From Cymodocea nodosa (Eukaryota > Streptophyta > Magnoliopsida > Alismatales > Cymodoceaceae), in assembly GCA_036874045.1 (NCBI GenBank), contig CM072345.1, forward strand, positions 14,104,001 to 14,168,000: a stretch of DNA of 64,000 nt, written 5' to 3'. The notes below the pieces were generated by a model that made no database searches, was not told the origin of the DNA, and saw nothing but the letters and a program-made list of their open reading frames with translations. Below, piece by piece: positions 1-12,418 of the stretch (position 1 is its first letter; the number at the start of each line of letters is the position of its first letter). The position numbers and the translations under genes were made by a program.

Positions 1-434
1 AGGCTGAGGCTTTGGCAGAATTCAATGTTGGCATCAAAGACTTGAGGAATCTGCAAGGAAGGTCATGTACAACACACTGATGAACTGTCAAAAGGGGTGT
101 ATACAAAGGAACTAAAGGGCATGTACAAAAGGGAAGTCATGTAAAAGACAGGGATACAAAAGGGAAACAGCAACATCTAAAAAGAAGTTTCAGATGAAGG
201 CAAGGAATGTTGGGTTTTTTTTGGAAGATTTCCAGGCTTTTTTATACCATCTCCTCTGAAATTTCCATTGATAGTTGGTATCTCTTTTTTTCATAGGACT
301 GAAACCTGATATGATACAAATACTAGATACTATGTTATGGATTACTGTATTTTATGGCTGAATCCCATGCTTAAAAATCATGTGCAACAGAAAAAGGCAC
401 AGCTAATTATGACAACATAAGTACAATTGGATAC
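1..434 (-). other. Part of an ERCC1 intron
   Basis: The stretch follows the donor site after exon 5 of ERCC1 (GT at 434-433 on the minus strand). No ERCC1 coding segment is recognisable here, so the next exon must lie outside the window. No other gene was seen. Confidence 0.6.
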
Positions 435-1964
435 CTCCAGCCACAAAGGAGGGTGCAATCATGAAAGAGAGCTGTCCTTGTAACTTCAAGTAGGGGCTTA
501 ACAACATCTTCCTGAAATAAAATTTAAATTGAAGAATGAATAGAAGGATCAATAAAATAAATAAACAATTGGAACCAGAGCTAATCTATATATTTTCTGA
601 TCTAGATACATCATCACACCCATAGCATAGTAGAAGTCACCGTGATAAATTTGATATCATGCTAGTTTGAGTAAAAAGGGCACCACAGATAACAAGGATC
701 AAGGGAGGTCAGTCTGTTTACCACATCAACATGGCAAAGCACAACACGAAGTTTAAAGTTCTTTTGCAATTCTCTTATCCTAAAATACAAGTAGTCTGGA
801 TGGAGTAGATGATACCGGAGACTGCAAACAATACCCAGGTAATCAGACAAATCTGAGAGCAAATAGAGATTCCTTATTTCATTGATAAAGTTGATTTGAA
901 TAAAAGATTGAAAACTGGGTAGCAATCATTGTTCTGCCATATTTCGGCAGATTACTTAGAATTTGGAATTTAAATATCGTGGAAAGATCCATTGTTCATG
1001 CAATAAAACGAGGAGGTAAGAACATGGTCCAGCCAATATTATAATTTACAAATAGGGGATATTACCGCGTAGCCAGCAGTTCTTATATATTTATAAAACT
1101 ATTGTGACAAAGATTTTCACTCTGGTCTACAATGAACTGTAGAAATATTATACTTATATTGTTCATGCAAAGGGTTTAGTTTCTCATGGCAGAGAGATTT
1201 TTCCAAAAACCTCGTATTATGTGTCTTTTCCTTGTGGCCTCTATATATAGAACATAAAATCCTGTAATTTAAACGCCATGCTAACTAGCATCAGGACTTA
1301 AAGAATATCAACATAGAAATCACAGCTACAAGAAAGACAGCTAACAAGCACCTCAAGTACAAGGCACACGAGTTCTGTCCCAGCAAGTAATCGCAAACCA
1401 CATCTGCAAACACCCACTTGACATTTCTTATGTGCTTGAGCAAAGGATTCCCTTTCTGCAAACACAAAAAACATGACAGAGTTTCGTCAACTCTACCAAT
1501 AACTAGTTATAGACGAACAAAAGCAAAAAAGGGGTGAGAAAGAGAGAACCGGACCTGCCTATGGCTCACAAGGATAGCATTGCGGTTTTGACCAGTTATA
1601 GACCCCGATGACGAAGCAGACACGGTCGCAGCATCGTTCCTGCAAAATCGACGCCTTCAGCTTACGTTCTGCCAAATCAAGATGGAAATGAGATAATCAA
1701 TCACCTCTGCTCTTGTTCGTGTTCCGTTGGTGGCGTCGGAGGAGGAGGAGGTGTGTAGAACTCTGTGGACTTGATGTAAGAGAAAGCTTGAGCGAAGGAG
1801 CCCGCGGTGGCAATGCCAGTGCCGGAAGTTGAAGGTGACGCAGACGAGGAGAAAGAAATACCGCTGCAGGAAAGATCGCCGATGGATGGAATAGTTATCG
1901 TACTCTTCTTTATGTTCTTCTCATCCTGCTTCTCCTGCTGCTGCTTCTGTTGGCAATCCTCCAT
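435..1964 (-). CDS. ERCC1: DNA excision repair protein ERCC1 (RAD10 homologue), 3' end beyond the left edge
   Basis: ERCC1 pairs with XPF to form the structure-specific endonuclease that cuts 5' of bulky DNA lesions and trims ends in recombination, acting in the nucleus. Five coding exons are visible on the minus strand: 1964-1705, 1639-1555, 1455-1352, 821-722 and 511-435, all with GT-AG borders and consistent phase, giving about 208 residues. The first exon is a low-complexity Ser/Pro/Gln-rich leader. The later ones carry the hallmark Rad10 stretches [64 protein letters not shown] and [11 protein letters not shown]. The C-terminal helix-hairpin-helix domain that binds XPF is missing because the next exon lies left of position 1. 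The start at 1964 is the first ATG of the open frame. The family assignment is very secure; the exon borders are inferred. Confidence 0.93.
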
Positions 1965-4706
1965 TACCGTAGGCGTGAAAGGAGAAGACCGTTTAGCGCG
2001 AAAAGATCGAGACGTTTATCTAACGGGCAGTTAGGGTTGTCGTCCTCAAGTCTGCCCGATTGTTCGTTGGAATGTTCTATCCGTTTTAGGTCGGGTTTGG
2101 GCCAGTGGACTCGGATCAGCCCGCTTCAGTCGGATGTAAACATAAAGTACCCGGTTTGCATCAGTCATGGTTTTTTTAAGGGAAAAAAATAGATTAAATT
2201 AAGATAAAATATTTGAAATATAATTTTCCTTTTAGCACGAGAATTTTTATTTTAAATATAACTTTCCATTTCTTTTTCAATTTTTCAACCATCCTAAGAT
2301 TTCAAGTAAAGCGGTACACTCATTCTTCTTAAGCAAGAACTTATAAATCTTTTTCAAACACCTGCAAAATGTAGCATATATCTCTCGTATGGTCCGAAAT
2401 TTTTTTTTATGGTATTTACTTTGTTAAATCTTACCACGATATCCTTTCCGATGATGATTTCAAATTTAGCCTTTACAAGGAAATATTGAAAGAAAGAACT
2501 ACTATTAAAACAAAAAATTTAGTTTGAATTTGCAGTCAAGATAAATTATTTATTAAAGAAAATCGAATGAAAAAGGAATGATAAGACTACTACTTTTGTT
2601 CCCCTTGTAATTATGTTTAGAAAATAAATAACAACTATATTTTTGTTAATTGTTTTAATTCTTCATCATTTTGAAATATTCTTTTTAAATATAGATCTAT
2701 CATTTCTCGTGAGTATTTCCTCTCGATTATTTTTAAAGATACTTCTCTCTTCTGTCTTTCAATTTTATGAGAACATCTTAGTTCTATTTCTTATGGATTA
2801 ACAAAAGTCATATTATATTTAGACAGCCTTTTGAGAATATCTTCTAGATTTTTGTTGTTATTGGCTAGAGAATTTGGTTGATGTCATTGAAATAGATATT
2901 CTTAGAAAAGTTTAATCTACTTGGAATATATATCAAGTAAATATTTTCACTGATCCTGACCGTGTTATTTTTAAGCTGACGTTGCAAACGTGGGAAACAC
3001 TAATTGAAGCTTTTGTGTGACTTTCTAAGTTTTTAGATCTCCTTTTTTTTCTTTTTCCCTTTTCCATTAGTTTATTTTTGGATATATACTTTTATGTTCT
3101 TTTGTTAACTCCTCTCTCAGTTGTATAACTAAGGGTTTACCTGTAATTTACTTCTTCCATGGTATTACCCAAAAAAAGAAAAAGATAAAATATTTGTCTA
3201 TGAAATCATAATCAAAGGGAAGATCTAAATAAAGTTCGACAAATAGTTAAAAAAAAAATACTAAAACAGGTGCAACCCATCCAAATAACACAGCAGATTA
3301 GATGAGACTTAGATATCGATTTTTATTATCACCTTCTCTGCAGAATTGACCTAATGCCAATAAGCATCATTATCATTGTCAGAGTCTTTATTTGCATCAT
3401 TAGTGAAATGAAAGCGGAGCTATCAAGCAATTTAAAATGGGTTGGGAAAATAGAGTGTTTTTTTTGGATGATGTGATTTTTGCGATTCGAACTTTAACAG
3501 AACTATAGTTATCGCTGTTGTGAATAGAACTAGGAATATTAAATTATACGCATTGTCCAGCTCCAGCGAATAAAAGATGTAACGAGCGTACGTGCGAAAT
3601 GACAGAGGAACGAACAATCCCCATGCTGCGGAGGTCGCCCGCCCACCCACGGAGCCGTGAAAGGAAACAAATAAATTTGGTGGTTCAGTTGCACCCGACG
3701 GCCGGTCAATATTATAGCTCAACCCCAGCTCAGCTAGTTTTATAGATCGGCTGGCGTAACCATTTTTTTTTTTTTTTCGAGACATATGGCGCTGGCATAA
3801 ATATAAAATTCAATGCGTGCACAGCAAACCGGCGCCACTCTCACCTGCCTTAATCTAATCAAAATTGCGTGGCTTATTGACTTCGAGACGATAATTGAAA
3901 GAAAATCGTGGAACGTGACATCGGCGAGGCTTTAATTTAAAATCAAACTTTCGAATGCGCCATCCTTCTGGATTTTATCAGCGATAACCATTGCTCTCGA
4001 TTCCGTCTCGTCGTCGTCGGCCAGGTACGAAGAGAACGACCGAGCCAACTGGATCAGAAAAGGAGGGGCAGCTTGCTGTCACACCCACACCCTCCATATA
4101 ATTGCAGATGCCGATATCTGTGAAAGATTCATCTCCGAGATCCACCGGCCAGTCGTCGGTGGACCAGCGTAGCCCCCCACCATCCTTCCGGTAACGGACA
4201 GTAGAGTCCCTGCCAAACCATTACCAGATACATTACCTTCCCTGGAGGGCGCTTTGCTTTCCCCAAAGGAGCTTTTGGAAAGTCCTGTTCCCTGTCGTAC
4301 GTCACCCGGATCCAAATACGCGTCACCGTGCATGGAAACCCATCCCGCCGTCTACCGGAAATGCTAAAACCAGTCGGACTCGAAGCGTGTTTTTGGTGAA
4401 AATGTTTGGCAGAGAGTGTGGACGGCGAGAGAGCGAGTTGGGAAATAAACGACGATGTCGTAAGACTATTTGAACAAAAAATATTATTATTATTATCAAA
4501 TATTAGAAAATATATATATTGTATGCGGATCGGCTGTAGACCGAAGAATGATCGTGCCCACTGAAACTAAAATAAAAATTATAAGAATTTGGCGAAAATG
4601 TAATCGTTCGAGTCAATGTTCGCAGCCTCATCAGGAACTTATGCTAACAATGGTGAATTATAATACAGATCTAATGGGTAACTACTACCGATTCCAATTT
4701 AAAAAG
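1965..4706. other. Intergenic region with the ERCC1 promoter
   Basis: AT-rich DNA between the ERCC1 start and the tail duplication of the AAA-ATPase. The ERCC1 promoter should lie near 1965-2200, where the sequence is GC-richer. A second GC-richer island at about 3590-4340 contains short open frames on the minus strand (for example 3785-3432 and 4333-4079) that match no family I know and show no splice context. No transposon was recognised. Confidence 0.5.
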
Positions 4707-4730
4707 TTAAAGGAAAAAAATGGAAAAGGG

Positions 4731-5070
4731 TTTTTTTTTTTTTTTTTTCATTTTTGTTCTGTCAGTGCATTTTTCACGCCGCGCAGGCGCTTTCTCCGGC
4801 ACGGAAATCGGCGAACGGAACCTACTACCACGGCATGGCGAAACTTCTACATCGTCGGATGATGGCTGCGCCGGGAAATCTAACGATGACGAGGACAGCT
4901 TCGGACGGTGGCACGGCATCGACGATGGGGGTTTTGTTGGCGTCGTCGGAAACGGTCCTGCCTTCCTACACCCGCCACGCACTGGAATCAACCATTGTGA
5001 CTGCCGGAACTCCTTGTTCAACGTCCCGTTAGAAGTCAACACCCCTTTCCATCTCACGCGTCCAACAGGT
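4731..5070 (-). pseudogene. Second, diverged copy of the AAA-ATPase 3' end
   Basis: On the minus strand this segment repeats the last 80 or so codons of the adjacent AAA-ATPase. The gene has KEFRKLYGLIRVRSGIRK and the copy has KEFRQSQWLIPVRGGCRK; both continue into a Pro/Ser-rich tail ending near PPQPSSD in the gene and PAQPSSD in the copy. Equivalent positions lie about 260 bp apart (for example 4857 and 5116 on the plus strand), and the copy starts about 14 nt after the gene's stop codon. It is not in the gene's reading frame and has no ATPase core. It ends in an A-tract on the minus strand (T-run at 4731-4748 on the plus strand). It arose either by tandem duplication or by insertion of a 5'-truncated retrocopy. 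It probably serves only as 3' UTR. Confidence 0.75.
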
Positions 5071-5083
5071 GAAATCCAACCTT

Positions 5084-6664
5084 CTACGATGGCGACGGCG
5101 AACTTTTGCAGTTGTCGGATGATGGCTGCGGCGGGAGATCTGACGACGAGGTGGATAGCTGTTGACGGTGACGCGGTAACGGCGATGGCGCGTTCGTCGG
5201 CGTCGCCATCGCCGAGGAGTGCCCTTCCTTCCTAATTCCACTGCGGACTCGAATCAACCCATATAACTTCCGGAACTCCTTGCTCAACATCCCGTTCGAA
5301 CTTAACGCCCCTTCCATCTCACTCGTCCTTGGCTCCATATCTTCTCGACCGGAACCGGGAGCAACGATGGAGTTCTCTGTGAAAGTCTTCTTCTTGGTAG
5401 TGATGTTGCCCAGCAGCCCACCGACCCTTCTGGCCGCCGACGATTGTTGCAGGGCGTTGAGGAGAGTCTTCAAGGCTCTGCTTGGAGAACCACGGTTGGC
5501 AATCATGATCTCCCCAATCTCCGCTTGGCTTATGCTCGCTCCATTCTGAAAAATCTCCTCCACGGCAGGGTAGAGCTTGTGATCCTTCAACCCGAGATAG
5601 CTACTGGCCATCGTCTTGAATGCCGTAAAGTTGCAGAGCGGAAAGAAGAGATGCACGTCCAATCTGCCTGGCCGCATCACGGCCGAATCTATTCCGGACA
5701 CGGCTGCATCCCGCATCGTGAACACCATCACCCTCTCCTCACCGCAGCAGGAGAAGATCCCGTCCATGAAATTGAGCACTCCGGTCAGGGAATTCGCCCT
5801 GTTATGGAGATAATGATCGAGGTCCTCTACGACGATGACCGATCTAGGGCTGGTCTGGACGAGGAGAGTTTTGAGTTCCGACTCATCCGAGACCCGACCA
5901 AGGTCAACGTCGTAGATGTCGAAGGAGAGGAATTTCGCCATGGCGGCGATGAAACTCGATTTCCCCGTTCCCGGCGGGCCGTATAGGAGATAGCTTCTCT
6001 TCCACACACGGCCCAACCTATGGTAATACATCTTGTTCTTAAGAAAATTCTCAAGATCGGTCTTCACTCTGTTTTTGAGGTCCGGGTCCATCGCCAGCGT
6101 CTCCATCGTCGACGGGTGCGTGAAAGGCACGGACTTCCACCTCCTCCTCACCTCCCTTCCATCATCACCTGCCACGATCGAATTGGTGAACAGCCGAACC
6201 TCCTTCTTCCTCAACTCCACCTCATCCGCCACGGCTTCGATGTGCTGGATGTACGGCCGCAGAATCCTCCTCCGGTCCCTCTTCCTCACCCGGAGCACAA
6301 GCGCCTCGCCGGCGTGGTCGGTCCAGGTGATCCTCGCCCCCAGGAACGTGTCGCGTACGGTCTGGTTCGCATCCATCTGGATGTAGAGATCGGACCGGAT
6401 GTTGGGTTTCTTCGAGAACAGCAACACGTTGTTCGACTCCTCCAACGATGGGAGGGAACCGATATAGATGACGGCCTTGCGGTAGAGAGGATTCTCTTGA
6501 AGGCAATCGTTGTACATGGGAATCTTATAGCACTGGTGGGCATAAAGCTTGTCCTCCGCCGCCCTCCACCACCGTACCAACAGACCCAGAATCTCCCTGA
6601 CGGAGAAGACGAACCGGAGAAGCACCAACCCACCGGCAACCCAGATCAGCGGATTCCACCCCAT
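5084..6664 (-). CDS. AAA-ATPase, BCS1-like plant family (At2g46620 type)
   Basis: A single-exon gene for 526 residues. The N terminus has a membrane segment (about residues 7-24), as in BCS1-like ATPases of mitochondrial or ER membranes. The N-terminal ASD-type domain (about 30-190) is followed by the AAA domain: Walker A GPPGTGKS at 229-236, Walker B VIVVEDLD at 276-283, and RPGR at 331-334. The motifs RVWKRSYLLYGP and FPLCNFTAFK match Arabidopsis At2g46620 as I remember it, as does the conserved C-terminal KEFRKLYGLIRVRS (462-475). The Walker B acidic pair and the Walker A lysine are intact, so it should hydrolyse ATP. Cellular role and substrate are not established; relatives respond to stress or pathogens. 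Codon use is strongly GC-rich. The start is supported by a TATA box 65 bp upstream. Part of the tail is duplicated just downstream. Confidence 0.9.
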   Translation of the reverse strand: MGWNPLIWVAGGLVLLRFVFSVREILGLLVRWWRAAEDKLYAHQCYKIPMYNDCLQENPLYRKAVIYIGSLPSLEESNNVLLFSKKPNIRSDLYIQMDANQTVRDTFLGARITWTDHAGEALVLRVRKRDRRRILRPYIQHIEAVADEVELRKKEVRLFTNSIVAGDDGREVRRRWKSVPFTHPSTMETLAMDPDLKNRVKTDLENFLKNKMYYHRLGRVWKRSYLLYGPPGTGKSSFIAAMAKFLSFDIYDVDLGRVSDESELKTLLVQTSPRSVIVVEDLDHYLHNRANSLTGVLNFMDGIFSCCGEERVMVFTMRDAAVSGIDSAVMRPGRLDVHLFFPLCNFTAFKTMASSYLGLKDHKLYPAVEEIFQNGASISQAEIGEIMIANRGSPSRALKTLLNALQQSSAARRVGGLLGNITTKKKTFTENSIVAPGSGREDMEPRTSEMEGALSSNGMLSKEFRKLYGLIRVRSGIRKEGHSSAMATPTNAPSPLPRHRQQLSTSSSDLPPQPSSDNCKSSPSPS

Positions 6665-6728
6665 GCCGCGTACGCACGCACTATGACGCCTTCGACATCA
6701 CAAGGCCGAAATATGTGCCCTCGCTTGG

Positions 6729-6736
6729 TATTTATA
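6729..6736 (-). promoter_or_regulatory. TATA box of the AAA-ATPase gene
   Basis: TATAAATA on the minus strand, 65 bp before the ATG at 6664 and so at a plausible core-promoter distance with a short 5' UTR. Confidence 0.6.
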
Positions 6737-8943
6737 GGTGGGAGTTGTCGGCCCTGAAGATCGAGGAGAAAGATAATTATTGTTATGAGTTGTTAAAGAT
6801 TTTTTTAAAAATATATATATATATATATTAATAAATTTTAAGTTAATATAAAAGCTAAGTAGTATTTATAACATTTTCAAGTGTAAATGACTACAATTTC
6901 TTCTTCTTTTTTGTTATATTATTTGTTGTTAATTTGTGTTCGGTAAGGTGTAAGGCAGTCGTGAGGTTCTTTGACTTGTCATAACGTTGTGGACACGATT
7001 ATTTTTATTTTTATTTTTTTTTACATTTGCAGTCTTCGACATTTGTAATCGTCTTCGAGATTAGCGCTGGGGACTGGATAGGAAGGAGAGGAGTCAATTT
7101 TGGTTGCATATGATCATAATACCGTATTTATTTCTTGGAAACCGCAAAGGTGTTGTATTCTCTAGACTAACACTGCACCAGTAACGTCTAGGAGCAGATA
7201 AAGCGCAACATTTGTTTCAAGCGAACGAGCTTCCTTAAATCTGTTCTCTAAATTTACCCAGACCCTCATGTGGATATCATTTTACCACAATGTTGATGAC
7301 GATAACGTCATCGACATCCATCAGTCTTTCAAGCCGTGCACAGCATATGGTCTTCATCTCCAAATGGCAAAAATGTCGTAAGCAGAAAATTAGATTTCAT
7401 TTCTGCGTGGGGGCTGTCGTTCTTGTTCCGTTCCAAAATCATCGATGAAGAAAACGAAGAACAACGATTCGCTCCCTCCAACATGTGGAATACATGCATT
7501 TATCGTGAGAAGCAATCAACCCATGTATCACTCGAACGCTGTGCAAACGGCGGGTACATCATTTCGAACAACCAAAGTCGTCGTTTCAAATCGCAGGCGA
7601 CGCACCGACTCAGTCTTTGGTTTTCTTTCTTTTTTGTTTTATCCTATCGGTGCGAGACTTTTTCTATAACAGACATTATTTTCCTGGTGTTATGATATCT
7701 TGGGTACATCGTCGTGCCATTCATCCACGTTCCGTGCCTAAGGAAGAAGAAGGCGGTCGACGAATCTTTGACCGATCACAAACCCGAACCCCATCCATCC
7801 CCCGTCGCTCGCCCACACATGACAGGAGATGGGCAAGAAAATCGCATCGCCAGGTGTGGTGTTGAAATCCGACTACCCGAAACACGCAAACGGAAGGAGA
7901 AAGGACTATTAATTCATTATAACTCCGTCAAGGACAATCGACAGATCCAACCACAGCTGATCAACTATAATAGCAGTGATGGACGACAATTGCAGGTTGG
8001 CCATGAAGAGGAGCAATTGCGGCTTTCAATGTCACGCTTGTGTCACAGATGCCCGTGTTTTTACTTACCATAAAGAGCCCATTTATTCACTCTCCCGCAA
8101 TTTGAAGTATGGCAAATTAAATATGCCACGCACACATTCAATTGCAATTCACAGCCAGCTCACTCGTCTTGTATATCTTCAATGTGCCTGGATGTATCAT
8201 GTATGATGTATTTATTTTCTTATAATGATCGAATTCATTGACGTGCATGTTCGTTTTTCTGAAGGTAGTTGTCATTGCTGTGTTTTGTATCAAAATTTCA
8301 TATCACGTATATTTCAGAATCAAACACTGGTGGTATTCAATAAATGTTTTTGTATTTGATGCTCGAGAAACACTGGCACCGAAATGTTTTGGAATAAATA
8401 AAAACATTATACACCAATGGTGTTCAAATGCAAATTTAGCGCAAAAACAGGTTGTGTGTTTTCATTTCATTTCTAGGTAAATGATAAATGCAATATTCTA
8501 GTTTTCAAACATAGAAATAATAATAATAAAATCCTTTATCTTTTTCGATCTATCGTCGACTGGACAATACAAAAGAATACTATTCTATCATAATCTCTTG
8601 TCTTTTAGTCTATGATTTTCACCTGTCTTTCATTAATACATTTCCATGAATACATTCACAACACCAAACCTATTTCTTCACATGCAGTGTCTAATTCATT
8701 AAAGGTCCAAGTCTTTATCAACTCGAGAACTCGGATTGGTAAAGAAAATAAATCGTGCTCGTAATAATCAATAATAAAGTATTAAATCATACCTTAACAT
8801 ATGCCAACGACAGTAAACTTTACCTTCATAGTCGATTGACGTAAATCATAATCATCCCGGTGAAAATCTTTTACCCACGTGCACCTTTAATGACACCCAT
8901 GTCATGCAAATTCCAACGCAACGCAAGCGTTAAGTCTTAAATA
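6737..8943. other. Intergenic region upstream of the AAA-ATPase
   Basis: Contains an alternating AT run at about 6811-6828 and mixed-composition sequence with several plus-strand open frames (7336-8480). These frames overlap each other, have no recognisable domain and no consistent codon bias. I see no convincing gene or mobile element. Confidence 0.45.
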
Positions 8944-11410
8944 TGCATGGTCGGCCGGGCCAAATCATGTAGCCTAGCCCGGTACGATCAAATCATACCG
9001 ATCAACAGCACAACACGGTCTATCAGACCATTGTTTGACGAAATGGTGTCATGTTGTTAGCGTGACATGATGTGGTAGTTGCGCCTGACTCGACGTGATT
9101 TGCCCAACTCGACGTAAATTGGGCGGGCTTGTTTTTGTATACTTTCCGACAGAAATTAAAACAACAATAAATAATTAAAACAGTGAAAAATGAAAGTAAC
9201 AGGACATTATCAGAAATGTTACTGTATATTTTATTGATAATAATTAGAAATTACAAAATGATTTAGGATGATTATTTATCCTCGTATTATTAAAAATATT
9301 TTTTCAAAATTTATGAAATTTACTTATTCATTTTGTATTAAAGGTAAAGTAATTAGTTTTACTTTTAATGATGCTTCAAATAATACTACAACAATTCCTA
9401 TATTTAAAAGTAGACTAAATCTACAAAATGATTTTAATTTACGTCATCAGAGATGTACATGACACGTAATTAATATTAAAATTTAAGTTAATATTGTAGA
9501 AATTAAAGATTACGTAGAAAATATTAGATCAATATTGTCTTGTATTACAAGTCTTGGAAGAAGACCAAGAAAAGTTTGATTATATATGTGATTCATTCAG
9601 TTTATTTCGTAAAAAATTTACTTTTAATATTACTTATAAATTAAAATTTTTATATTTAATGTTAAATAGTTGTATTCCTTGTAAAGAATCTATGATAGCT
9701 TATTATAATCGTAATGTAAGTAATTATAGTAAAATATTAAATGATAATGACTTCTAAATAATTAATTATTTTGTTGAATTTTTAAAACCATTTTCTAATG
9801 CAACAATAGAATTATCTAGAATATATTATTCAACTATTATTTATGCATTACATCATCTATATCAAATTACATCAGTTTTTAATAAACATGGACAATACAA
9901 AAATTTTACACCAATTGTAGAAAAAATGAAAAAAAAAATACAAATATCAGCATGATATTCCTTTATTATACGCGTTATTGTTTAGATCTATGGCGAAAAT
10001 TAATAATAGTTAGTAAATTAATTAATAAGATACAAAAATGTTTAGAAGTACAAGTAGGTTTAATTCCTTCTACAATAGAAGTTAATTTAAATCAAATGTT
10101 TGATTTATATTATATGAAATATAGAAATGAAATAAGAATAACACAGGTTTCACAACTCAATATACCTTCTTCAGCGTTATCATCATCGATGATGACATTG
10201 TGAAGCAATAGAAGATGAAGAAGATAATTATTCCTCATCTTCCACTTTTAAGTTGTAGACAAAAATTAATTATTTTTAATCAAATTAGTCATCAATATTT
10301 ATGAAATAAATATATTGATGATTTTGATGTAATTAATTTGTAGAGAAAACAAAAAATGATATTTCCTATTTTATATTTAATGACTAGAAATTTACTAACT
10401 ATTTCAATAGTTTCTATAGCTTGTGAGTAAATTTTTAGCTTTAGTAGAAATATCTTACTTAAAAGAAGATTTTAATTGAAAGATAATATTCTTGAAGTAT
10501 CAATGTACGCCAAAGATTAAGAACTTATTCGACATCGCATTCAAGATCAATATAATGTCATGAAGGATGATTTTATAAACATGAAAATATAAATTTAAAT
10601 ATAATTATGTAATTTCTTTTAAATATTTTGTAATTTTTATTATTTCCATTAATGAAATATAAAATTTTTTTGTAACAATATTTTGATATTCACCATTATC
10701 ATTAATTTGTATTGATCAACCACAAATAGCCCACTGCCCATGGTCTCCTTTTTTAATTAATTTTTGGTCTAATAAAACCATCTTTTTTTATCTGACCAAG
10801 GCCCTTTGATCAAACCTGAGTTTGGTCTAATCAAATCCCAAGCGGTATAACTGAGGAATGGTGGGTGCTCGACATTTGATTTAATTGACCCTTTAGTTTG
10901 ATCTGATTGATTTTTACAAGGACATTGCCTCCCTCTCTAGTGCAACTGATTTTTACCAGATATTTGTTTTTTTATTTATTTAAATTATTATTATTATTAT
11001 AGATGCAGTATAATCAAATATAGTTACAATCTAACTGAAGTTTTGGTTCAATCACACCAAGCTTTTGATTTGGTTAAACTGAATTTTTGTTCTTATTGTT
11101 TAATTTCATTTATTTATTTATTTTTACATGACCTCCTTGTTTCCACCCTCGTTATTTTTTTATGTTTTATTTTTTTTTTACCCTTAGGCTTCTAAGTTTG
11201 GACATTTTCAATCTACCAAAGATGCATACATGAGGATGAAGAGTACAATCTGTGATATAATTAACTGTACTATCGCTGAGCACAAGCCATATGGGCCCAT
11301 GTCAATGAGCTATGCTCGAGTCGCACCTGCAACCTATGGTGTTAGTCTAAACCAATACGAATGGGCTGACGACTTTTTGAGTTGTGTTAGCCCGGCATGA
11401 CCCATATGCA
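8944..11410 (+). mobile_element. Decayed hAT-family DNA transposon
   Basis: The plus strand keeps successive pieces of a plant hAT (RICESLEEPER/DAYSLEEPER-type) transposase between about 9190 and 10570: SFTFNDASNNTTTIPIFK (the 'DNASNN' region), YLMLNSCIPCKESMIAYYN, KPFSNATIELS, and the C-terminal dimerisation block with LYLMTRNLLTISIVSIACE. The zinc-finger N terminus is not visible and several in-frame stops and shifts break the frame, so it is dead. Imperfect inverted ends are proposed at 8944-8963 (TGCATGGTCGGCCGGGCCAA) and 11387-11410 (complement TGCATATGGGTCATGCCGGG), in line with the GC-rich ends of such elements. No clear 8-bp target duplication could be read. The core is extremely AT-rich, as expected from long decay of methylated cytosines. 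Confidence 0.8.
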
Positions 11411-11482
11411 TCTATGGTTAATCTTGATTTATCACCTATTGTATTTTATAATAAACATTATCTCTTTATTTGTGTCCAACGA

Positions 11483-11513
<31 letters not shown>

Positions 11514-12380
11514 GTTGGTATGCAGTGGCTGCATTGCAACCCCAATGATACACTTTTAATTGAAATTACCCATATCGTGTTTACGTTTCACTAATGGCTC
11601 AACATATCATTTACTCTTTTAGTTGGTATTTTAAATGTTCATCTTTCACGATCTTCGACCATTCCATCACTTGAAGGACACGTTGAACCGCTAGCCTCTA
11701 GTTTAAGACCTAAGCCCATCTCTCTTTAATCACCATTTTTGATTAACCTAATCATATAGTCTTTCTGTATTAGTTAGTTAATTGCGTCTTTTACATATAA
11801 ATTTCTTTTTAAATTCTATCGATAATCAAACTTTAGAAGTTTTGGTACACATCAATATATACCATTACCAATACATGGAAAATTATATGAATTTTTAAAT
11901 AATAATGAAATATATATTATTTTTTGTTGGTCTAACTTTTTTTTAATGATATTATTAAAGTAAAATAAGAACAGTAAGCCAGGAGTCCAATAAAGTAACA
12001 AAATGAGGAGAGTCTAAAAAGATTCATGAAACGGAACTAAACAAGAGTTCAAACAAGAAAACAATCAAATGTTGTTATCCCTGGTCATGTCAATCCAAGA
12101 GTGAAAGTCCAATTCAAAAGGTACACGTTCTTAAATTAAAGATACTTCTTTGGTAACATTAAGGCCTACACCTAGAGGAGAGTTTTTTAACTGAATAATA
12201 ATAATATCAGACACTTTACTGAACATGAAGTTGATATCACGATAAGGTCATTCAAAATATATTTATTTTTATAAGTCTAAATAACCTATAAAAAAAAGCT
12301 AAAAATAAAGAACGCCGTCGACCCTTCAAAACGCCCACTTTACACTTTACACCACCTCATTTTTCTTATTTCTTAGTTTA

Positions 12381-12418
<38 letters not shown>

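Noticed and set aside
1-70. A plus-strand open frame at the left edge (AEALAEFNVGIKDLRN)
   Set aside because: Only about 25 codons to a stop, inside an ERCC1 intron, and neither strand matches the missing ERCC1 C-terminal exons.
3432-4333. Minus-strand open frames of 84-117 residues upstream of ERCC1
   Set aside because: No recognisable motif, and one begins in a homopolymer-coded Lys run. Treated as chance frames in a GC-richer island.
7336-8480. Cluster of overlapping plus-strand open frames
   Set aside because: Frames overlap in all registers, no known domain, no consistent codon bias and no splice logic; expected by chance in this composition.
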